A DNA stretch of 11,051 bases from NCBI GenBank assembly GCA_027625205.1, contig JAQBVZ010000011.1, forward strand, positions 1 through 11,051. The letters run 5' to 3'. Below are positions 5,453-11,051 of the stretch, one piece after another; position 1 is the first letter of the stretch; every line of letters begins with the position of its first letter. The stretch comes from Chloroflexota bacterium (GTDB lineage: Bacteria; Chloroflexota; Dehalococcoidia; Lucifugimonadales; Australimonadaceae). The notes beneath the pieces are model-generated. The model worked only from the letters and a program-made list of their open reading frames with translations. It ran no database searches and was not told the DNA's origin. The translations under genes and the position numbers were made by a program.

Positions 5453-6562
5453 ATGAGCAACCTGCGCCTGCCAGGCCCCACTCCTGTCCCACCTGACGTG
5501 GTTGAAGCCATGGGCCATCCCATGATTGACCACCGGGGCAAGCAGTTCAAAGAGATGCTCTTCCGCATTACGGAGAGTTTGAAGCAGGCTTTTGAGACCA
5601 AGAATGACGTTTTCCTCCTGACTTCCTCCGGCCCCGGCGCAATGGAGGCCGCAGTCGTCAACACACTGTCGCCCGGCGACAAGGTGCTCGCGGTGAGCAT
5701 AGGCAACTTTGGAGACCGCTTCTCCAAGATTGCCAAGGCGTACGGCGCTGACGTGACAGACCTGAAGTCCGACGAAGGACTTGCAGCAGACCCTGAAGCC
5801 ATACGGGCCGCTCTCAAGGCTGACCATGCCATCAAAGCAGTGCTGGTCACCCACAATGAGACCTCCACCGGCATCACCAATGACCTTGAGGCAATCGCTG
5901 GCATCGTCAAGGGTGAGTTCGACAAGCTGTTCCTAGTGGACGCAGTCTCGTCACTGGGCTCCATCCGCGTCGCAACCGACGCCTGGGGCTTGGACGTGGT
6001 GGTGTCTGCCTCGCAAAAGGGGTGGATGTGTCCACCCGGTCTGGCCATGATTGCCGTCAGCCCCAGGGCTTGGGAGGCGGCCAAGACGGCCAAGATGCCC
6101 AAGTTCTACTTTGACCTGGCTGAGGCCAAGAGTTCCCTGGCCAAGGGGCAGACTCCCTGGACGCCCACAATCTCCGTGATGTACGGCATGGACCACGCGC
6201 TCCAACTCATGTTGGACCGGGGTGACATGCAGGCGGTGTATGACTTCCATACCAAGATTGCCCAATACACACGGGACGGTCTGGTAAAGCTTGGCCTCAA
6301 ACTGGTGGCGCAGGATGAGCGCTACGCCTCCAACACGGTAACGGCGGCCTGGGTCCCGGAGGGCATCACAGACTCAGCCCTGCTGGATATGTTGCGCGAT
6401 GAGTATGACATCATTGCCGCCGAGGGCAGAGGCGTCCTGGCGGGCAAGGTCTTCCGCATAGGCCACATGGGCTACGTCAGGACTGAGGACATAGACGATG
6501 TGCTGAGCGCCCTACGAGATGCCCTGCCCAAGCTGGGGTTCACGCCAGCGGCGGCTAGCTAG
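5453..6562 (+). CDS. Class V PLP-dependent aminotransferase (serine/alanine-glyoxylate aminotransferase type)
   Basis: 369 residues. GAGGAGG (5441-5447) precedes ATG 5453 by 5 bases. The N-terminal PGPTPVPPDV (7-16) and MGHPMIDHRG (20-29) are typical of the AGXT/PucG/serine-glyoxylate family. Cofactor features: SSGPGAMEA (58-66) for the PLP phosphate, Asp163 in LVDAVSS for the pyridine nitrogen, Gln188-Lys189 in SASQKGW with Lys189 the Schiff-base residue, and Arg335 (FRIGHMG) for the substrate carboxylate. The family moves amino groups among serine, alanine, glyoxylate and pyruvate. The serA gene follows 83 bases downstream on the same strand, and no serC is visible, so it may act as the phosphoserine (or serine-glyoxylate) aminotransferase. 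The family is sure, the exact substrate is not. Confidence 0.93.
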   Translation: MSNLRLPGPTPVPPDVVEAMGHPMIDHRGKQFKEMLFRITESLKQAFETKNDVFLLTSSGPGAMEAAVVNTLSPGDKVLAVSIGNFGDRFSKIAKAYGADVTDLKSDEGLAADPEAIRAALKADHAIKAVLVTHNETSTGITNDLEAIAGIVKGEFDKLFLVDAVSSLGSIRVATDAWGLDVVVSASQKGWMCPPGLAMIAVSPRAWEAAKTAKMPKFYFDLAEAKSSLAKGQTPWTPTISVMYGMDHALQLMLDRGDMQAVYDFHTKIAQYTRDGLVKLGLKLVAQDERYASNTVTAAWVPEGITDSALLDMLRDEYDIIAAEGRGVLAGKVFRIGHMGYVRTEDIDDVLSALRDALPKLGFTPAAAS

Positions 6563-6575
6563 CAGGCCACGTAAG

Positions 6576-6609
6576 CTGTTCATCCTTCGAGAGTCTTAGG
6601 ACAAGCGGT
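6576..6609. repeat. Degenerate REP-like palindrome between aminotransferase and serA
   Basis: CTGTTCATCCTTCGAGAG followed by TCTTAGGACAAGCGGT resembles the widespread intergenic repeat type built on GTTCxTCCTTCGA...CTCAGGACGAAC. The minus-strand translation contains LRLSKDEQ, close to the LSLSKDE string often seen where such repeats are misread as genes. Arms TCCT/AGGA pair, and outer arms match at about 7 of 11 positions. Only one copy is in the window. Confidence 0.45.
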
Positions 6610-6645
6610 CCAAGCAAAATTAACACCCGCCCACAGGGAGGCCCC

Positions 6646-8226
6646 ATGGCCCGTATCTTGGTGGCAGACCCCATCGCCCAAGAGGGGGTCCAGCGTCTCA
6701 TTGACGCCAACCATGAGGTTGACGTACGCACCGGCCAAAAACCTGACGAGCTGCTCAAGACCATTGGCGATTACGACGCCCTGGTGGTACGTAGTGAGAC
6801 TCAGGTGACTGAGGACGTCATAAACGCAGGCCAGCGCCTGCAGGTGGTCGGTCGTGCAGGCGTGGGCGTCGACAATATTGATCTGGACGCTGCCACATGC
6901 CGTGGCATAGCCGTGGTCAACGCGCCCACTGGCAACACCATTGCCGCTGCGGAACACACCATGGCCCTGATGCTGGCCCTGGTCCGCAACATCCCGCAGT
7001 CTGACGCATCCATGCGCAAGGGTGAGTGGAAGCGGAGCGCCTTTGTGGGCGTGGAGGTCCGCAACAAGACCCTGGGCATCATTGGCCTGGGTAAGGTTGG
7101 CTCAGAGGTGGCGCGGCGCGCACGGGCTTTTGAGATGCGGCTGGTTGGCTATGACCCCTACGTGCCTCAGGAATACGCTCGTAATCTGGGCGTTGAGTTG
7201 GCGGACCTGCCCAAGCTCATTGCTGAGTCAGACATCATCACCATCCACACGCCCCTGACGGATAGCACCAAGGCCCTGCTGGGCAAGGAACAATTCGCCC
7301 TTATGAAACCCGGCGTGCGCATCATCAACGTGGCGCGCGGCGGCCTGGTGGATGAAGCGCTCCTGGAAGAGGCGCTCCAATCAGGGAAGGTGGCCGGCGC
7401 GGCTCTGGACGTCTTCTCATCTGAGCCACCGGGAGACCTCACTGTGGTGCAAAACCTCAAGGCCGTAGTGACTCCCCATCTGGGAGCATCAACGGCAGAG
7501 GCCCAGGTGGAAGTGGCCATTCAGATTGCAGACCAAGTGCTAGCCATCCTGGAGAACAAGCCCGCGCTCCATACCGTCAACGCACCCTACATACCGCAGG
7601 AGGTCCACGAAGTCCTGGCCCCGTATATCCCCGTGGCCACCATCCTGGGCAAGATTGGCATTCAGCTTGCTGAGGGCCAATTGGAGTCGGTGACGCTCAC
7701 GGTCAGCGGCGGCATTGCTGAGTACGACACGTCAATACTGAACGCGGCGGCGCTCATGGGACTGCTGGCCAACTCCACGGAGGAACGGGTCAACCTCGTG
7801 AACGCGCCGGTGCTTGCTCGACAACGGGGACTGAAAGTGGTGGAACAGAAGGACATCACCGGTGACCACCACGCAAACCTGGTGAGTGTGGAGGTCCACA
7901 GCGGTGGCGGCAGTGTGATGGTGGCAGGCACAACCATGCGCGGTGAGCCCCATCTGGTGCAAGTGGACGAATACAATATGGACGTGGCGCTGTTAAGCCC
8001 CTACATGCTCTTCACCACCCACGTTGACCAGCCCGGCATGATAGGCCGCGTGGGGACTCTCACCGGTGAGCACGACATCAACATCAGCTTCATGGAGGTG
8101 GGCCGTGTGGCCCCTCGCAAAGAGGCCATGATGGTGGTGGGCTTGGATGATGCACTGCCCCCCAAGGTGCGGGACCTCATTGCCAACGCCCCCGGCGTGA
8201 CCAGTGCCATAGTCGTGCATATCTAG
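6646..8226 (+). CDS. serA: D-3-phosphoglycerate dehydrogenase (long form with ASB and ACT domains)
   Basis: 526 residues, the usual length for the long bacterial form. It oxidises 3-phosphoglycerate to 3-phosphohydroxypyruvate with NAD+, the first step of serine synthesis. GGGAGG (6636-6641) precedes ATG 6646 by 4 bases. Substrate domain: residues 1-100 and about 285-315, with VGRAGVGVDNID (68-79). NAD-binding Rossmann domain between them: GLGKVG (147-152) and Asp170 as the NAD-selective acidic residue. Catalytic Arg231 (NVARGGLVDE), Glu260 (SSEPP) and His278 (TPHLGAST) are all present. About 320-450 is the intervening ASB domain, and 452-526 an ACT domain (HVDQPGMIGRVGTL), which in relatives binds serine for feedback inhibition. 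Probably co-transcribed with the upstream aminotransferase. No truncation or frameshift seen. Confidence 0.97.
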   Translation: MARILVADPIAQEGVQRLIDANHEVDVRTGQKPDELLKTIGDYDALVVRSETQVTEDVINAGQRLQVVGRAGVGVDNIDLDAATCRGIAVVNAPTGNTIAAAEHTMALMLALVRNIPQSDASMRKGEWKRSAFVGVEVRNKTLGIIGLGKVGSEVARRARAFEMRLVGYDPYVPQEYARNLGVELADLPKLIAESDIITIHTPLTDSTKALLGKEQFALMKPGVRIINVARGGLVDEALLEEALQSGKVAGAALDVFSSEPPGDLTVVQNLKAVVTPHLGASTAEAQVEVAIQIADQVLAILENKPALHTVNAPYIPQEVHEVLAPYIPVATILGKIGIQLAEGQLESVTLTVSGGIAEYDTSILNAAALMGLLANSTEERVNLVNAPVLARQRGLKVVEQKDITGDHHANLVSVEVHSGGGSVMVAGTTMRGEPHLVQVDEYNMDVALLSPYMLFTTHVDQPGMIGRVGTLTGEHDINISFMEVGRVAPRKEAMMVVGLDDALPPKVRDLIANAPGVTSAIVVHI

Positions 8227-8290
8227 CCCTAGCGGTACGACGTGACATCCCGCAGGCATCTGGATACTTCAAAGGCGCGTGGCCGAGACG

Positions 8291-9580
8291 CTAGTGCGCT
8301 GCGGAGTTGCCCAAGGGATTAAAAGAGAAGCGTGGCTCACCAATCATCCCTGAGGCCACGGTAGCATTGGTGGCCTCATTGATAAGGATGAAGCTGCCGG
8401 TGATCCGGTTGCGAGTGTAATCGTCACAGGCCAGTGGCGCGCTAACCTTCAGGCTCACCCGGCCAATCTCGTTCAGTACCAGCGATTCAACGTCCGGTTC
8501 ACCCGTGAGCGATGTGATGCCGAGCCTGGCGTCGATACTCGTGACCATGGCCTTGGCTGAACGAGTGGTGTGCTTGATGCGGTAGACGTCACCCTGGCGC
8601 AGGGCGCTACGCTCATCCATCCAGCACACCACCGCCTCCAGCGTTTGAACGATTTGAGGGGGCTCCCCCAGCCCGCACAGCATCTCTCCCCGGGTGATGT
8701 CCAGGTCATCAGCAATGCGGACGGTGACCGCATCAGGGCTCCTGGCCTCCTCCACTGGACCCCAGGGCGCGTCGATAGCCGTTATCACGCTTTCTTGGCC
8801 GGAGGGCAGGATGCGCACCCGCTGTCCTATACGCAACACTCCAGAAGCGATACTCCCTGCATAGCCTCGATAGTCATGGTGCTCCGCGCGGTGCGGCCGC
8901 GCCACATACTGCACCGGCAGCCGCAGGGGCAGGGCGTCAATGCCCTCTCTCACAGGCACCCATTCCAGTTGGTGTAAAAGCGGTTCACCGTGGTACCAGG
9001 GCATGTTTGCAGAGGGCTCCACTACGTTGTCACCATGGAGCGCGGACATCGGGATGAAGACCACGTCATGCACGCCCAGTCGGGCCATTAGCGCGGTGAA
9101 TTCGGCCCGTATCGATTCGTACACCTGCTGGTCGTAGCCTGCCAGGTCCATCTTGTTGACGCAGACGACGATGTGGTCAATACCCAACAGTGAGGCGATG
9201 ACCGCGTGGCGGCGGGATTGCTCCACAACCCCGTTGCGCGCATCCACCATGATGAGCGCAACCTCAGCGGTGGAGGCTCCGGTGACCATGTTACGTGTGT
9301 ACTGTACGTGCCCAGGTGTGTCCGCCAGTATAAACTTGCGGACTGGGGTGGAGAAGTAACGGTAGGCCACGTCTATGGTGATGCCCTGTTCACGCTCGGC
9401 ACGCAGGCCGTCGGTGACAAGGGCAAGGTTCACGTAGTCGCCATGATGGCGCCTACTGGCGTCCTCCACGGCGGCCATGACATCATCAGAGAGCGCCTTG
9501 GAGTCGAACAGCAGGCGCCCTATAAGCGTGCTTTTGCCGTCGTCCACGGAACCAGCGGTGGCAATGCGCAGCAGGTCCAT
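8291..9580 (-). CDS. cysN: Sulfate adenylyltransferase subunit 1 (GTPase subunit)
   Basis: 429 residues from ATG 9580, which lies one base after the cysD stop (TAG 9584-9582), so translational coupling is likely; the GTG at 9598 inside cysD is a less probable start. CysN hydrolyses GTP to drive CysD formation of APS from ATP and sulfate. GTPase motifs: G1 GSVDDGKS (10-17), G2 GIT (66-68), G3 DTPGH (87-91), G4 NKMD (142-145), G5 SAL (179-181). EF-Tu-like beta-barrel domains follow. The protein ends at about residue 429 without an APS kinase (CysC) fusion, fitting the APS reductase encoded two genes upstream. It converges on serA with a 64-bp gap. Confidence 0.96.
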   Translation of the reverse strand: MDLLRIATAGSVDDGKSTLIGRLLFDSKALSDDVMAAVEDASRRHHGDYVNLALVTDGLRAEREQGITIDVAYRYFSTPVRKFILADTPGHVQYTRNMVTGASTAEVALIMVDARNGVVEQSRRHAVIASLLGIDHIVVCVNKMDLAGYDQQVYESIRAEFTALMARLGVHDVVFIPMSALHGDNVVEPSANMPWYHGEPLLHQLEWVPVREGIDALPLRLPVQYVARPHRAEHHDYRGYAGSIASGVLRIGQRVRILPSGQESVITAIDAPWGPVEEARSPDAVTVRIADDLDITRGEMLCGLGEPPQIVQTLEAVVCWMDERSALRQGDVYRIKHTTRSAKAMVTSIDARLGITSLTGEPDVESLVLNEIGRVSLKVSAPLACDDYTRNRITGSFILINEATNATVASGMIGEPRFSFNPLGNSAAH

Positions 9581-9581
9581 A

Positions 9582-10514
9582 CTAGAAATAGCCCTCACGC
9601 TTGCGGTCTTCCATGGCTGCGTCGGCGGTCCGGTCGTCGGCTCGAGTCGCGCCCCGCTCGGAGATATGCGTGGTCAGCGTCTCGGCAATCACCTCTTCGG
9701 GCGTCCCTGCCTCGGATGCCACTGCGGCAGTGGAGGTCATGTCGCCCACTGTGCGGAAGCGCACGCTGCGGGTAACCACCGTCTCGCCAGCGGCTGGCTG
9801 CATCACTCGCGAGAGCGCCATGAGCATGCCGTCACGCTCGAACACTTCGCGTTGGTGGGCGTAGTAGATCTCCGGCAGTTCAATGTCCTCTTCAGCTATG
9901 TAGCGCCACACGTCCAGTTCCGTCCAGTTGGAGATAGGGAACACGCGCATGTGCTGGCCAATGTTAATGCGCCCGTTGTAGAGGCTCCACACCTCCGGGC
10001 GTTGGTTCTGCGGGTCCCACTGGCCGAATTCGTTACGTAAGGAGTAGACCCGCTCCTTGGCTCGAGCGCGCTCTTCATCACGACGTGCACCGCCAAAGAC
10101 GGCCGTGAATTTCCCATTCTGGATGGTCTCCAGCAGCACCGGCGTTTGGAGCCGGTTACGAGAGCCGTTGGCCCCGAAGGGGGCGGGGATGCGCCCGGCG
10201 GCGATGGCCTCATCCACGGAGCCCACCACCAACTCCACACCCAGCCGTTCCACCACCCGGTCACGGAAAGCCAGCACCTCTGGGAAGTTGTGGCCGGTGT
10301 CTATGTGGACCACGGGGAAGGGCAAATACGCTGGCCGCATCGCCTTCACCGCCAGGTGCAGCAGTACTGCGGAGTCTTTACCCCCGGAGAAGAGGAGGCC
10401 GGGCCGGTCAAACTCAGCTACCAACTCACGGATGATGTGCAGCGACTCCGACTCAAGGTCGCGCAGGTCCTTGGACTCGGGCCGCAAGTGCGAGCTGAGG
10501 GTCTGGCTGGTCAT
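9582..10514 (-). CDS. cysD: Sulfate adenylyltransferase subunit 2 (catalytic, PP-loop)
   Basis: 310 residues from ATG 10514; an AGGGA motif lies 4 bases upstream, and the longer reading from 10619 would overlap cysH and add a non-family N-terminus. The PP-loop SGGKDS is at 43-48 (GLLFSGGKDSAVLLHLA). The middle includes HIDTGHNFPE, GARRDEE and FPISNWTELDVWRYI, characteristic of CysD rather than CysH. The C-terminus ends in the typical RKREGYF. It forms APS from sulfate and ATP together with CysN. It sits 35 bases after cysH and one base before cysN, clearly one operon in the order cysH-cysD-cysN; the operon promoter is beyond the right edge. Confidence 0.97.
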   Translation of the reverse strand: MTSQTLSSHLRPESKDLRDLESESLHIIRELVAEFDRPGLLFSGGKDSAVLLHLAVKAMRPAYLPFPVVHIDTGHNFPEVLAFRDRVVERLGVELVVGSVDEAIAAGRIPAPFGANGSRNRLQTPVLLETIQNGKFTAVFGGARRDEERARAKERVYSLRNEFGQWDPQNQRPEVWSLYNGRINIGQHMRVFPISNWTELDVWRYIAEEDIELPEIYYAHQREVFERDGMLMALSRVMQPAAGETVVTRSVRFRTVGDMTSTAAVASEAGTPEEVIAETLTTHISERGATRADDRTADAAMEDRKREGYF

Positions 10515-10549
10515 GGGGTCCCTTTGGCGACCGGGTTCGACGTTGGTAC

Positions 10550-11051
10550 TCACGAATGTGCGGCAGGTGCGACGATGTGCAACCCGCATTCCTTGGCGTT
10601 GGGGTCTGACTCCCACCACCAGCGCCCAGCACGCGGGTCCTCACCAGGCTCCACGGCTCGAGTGCACGGAGCGCATCCAATAGACGGGTAGCCTTGGTCA
10701 TGCAACTCGTTATAGGGAACGGCGTGCTCGTCAACGTAGTGGCGTACCTGGTCGAAGCTCCAGTTGGCTAAGGGGTTTACTTTGTAGTTGGTATGCGCCG
10801 CGTCCCACTCCACGACGGCGATGCTGCCACGCTCCATGCCCTGGTCTCGGCGCAGGCCCGTGACCCAGGCGTCAATAGAGGCCAGCGCGAGTTCCAACGG
10901 CTCCACCTTGCGCACATGGCAACACGTAACGCGGCTCTCCCGCCCCCTGTAGAAGAGGTTGAACCCCTGCTCTGCCACCATACGCGCCACCGCCTCAGGG
11001 TCAGGCGGGTGCGCCTCGATACTCGTTTTGTAGCGCAGCTTGGTCTGGTCC
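10550..11051 (-). CDS. cysH: Assimilatory APS reductase (phosphoadenosine phosphosulfate reductase family), C-terminal part, partial
   Basis: 166 residues are visible, running in from the right edge to TGA 10552-10550. The fragment has Cys43-Cys44 (VTCCHVRKVEPL) and Cys126-X2-Cys129 (GCAPCTRAV), the four-cysteine [4Fe-4S] signature of APS-using reductases, which PAPS-specific CysH lacks. The C-terminal ECGLH (Cys155) carries the catalytic cysteine that takes the sulfite group. NWSFDQVRHYV and NELHDQGYPSIGC are also family-typical. It reduces APS to sulfite using thioredoxin-type electrons. The N-terminal PP-loop-like part is outside the window. Upstream of cysD in the same operon. Confidence 0.95.
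   Translation of the reverse strand, partial: DQTKLRYKTSIEAHPPDPEAVARMVAEQGFNLFYRGRESRVTCCHVRKVEPLELALASIDAWVTGLRRDQGMERGSIAVVEWDAAHTNYKVNPLANWSFDQVRHYVDEHAVPYNELHDQGYPSIGCAPCTRAVEPGEDPRAGRWWWESDPNAKECGLHIVAPAAHS

Noticed and set aside
5291..6102. Minus-strand frames of 187 and 259 codons opposite the aminotransferase
   Set aside because: Shadows of a gene with all PLP-site residues; high-GC codon bias commonly leaves such antisense frames open.
6553..6563. GCTAGCTAGC palindrome at the aminotransferase stop codon
   Set aside because: Short, and explained by the Ala-Ser-stop codons; no second copy or positional logic.
8227..8290. Bidirectional terminator between convergent serA and cysN
   Set aside because: I found no convincing stem with a flanking T or A run in the 64 bases.

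Overview
The window looks like a bacterial chromosome segment of moderately high GC, with compact genes and good Shine-Dalgarno sites. Gene content (a B12-dependent acyl-CoA mutase, a Rieske oxygenase beside an SDR, a class V aminotransferase next to ACT-domain serA, and an APS-type sulfate assimilation operon) would fit a Chloroflexota lineage such as Dehalococcoidia/SAR202. That placement is inferred from gene content only; no marker gene is present.

Layout. (1) 1-952, minus strand: N-terminal 317 residues of an acyl-CoA mutase large subunit, running off the left edge. Its active-site residues match 2-hydroxyisobutyryl-CoA mutase rather than methylmalonyl-CoA mutase. (2) 953-1047: short divergent region with an imperfect palindrome. 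(3) 1048-1557, plus: gamma-carbonic-anhydrase/PaaY-like hexapeptide-repeat protein. (4) 1558-5241, plus: a catabolic-looking pair, Rieske oxygenase then SDR, behind a good sigma70-type promoter. Both genes are broken as read: the Rieske gene has a one-base frameshift near its 3' end, and the SDR gene is split by a 1277-bp IS3-family element flanked by a 3-bp target duplication. Removing the element and one ACT copy restores the SDR frame exactly. The IS orfA itself lacks one base at an A6G tract. (5) 5453-8226, plus: class V (serine/alanine-glyoxylate-type) aminotransferase and 3-phosphoglycerate dehydrogenase (serA), a serine/glycine module, with a degenerate REP-like palindrome between them. 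(6) 8291-11051, minus: cysH (APS reductase with [4Fe-4S] motif, partial), cysD and cysN, convergent with serA. cysD and cysN are one base apart. The 64-bp convergent gap 8227-8290 shows no clear hairpin.

Functionally, the outer parts are intact housekeeping metabolism (serine synthesis, sulfate assimilation), while the middle is an accessory oxidation module that appears inactivated. The most notable points are the mutase active-site signature, which suggests branched hydroxyacyl-CoA or related CoA-ester metabolism, and the cleanly reconstructable IS insertion. No tRNA, rRNA or CRISPR was seen, and no gene-free stretch exceeds 300 bases.
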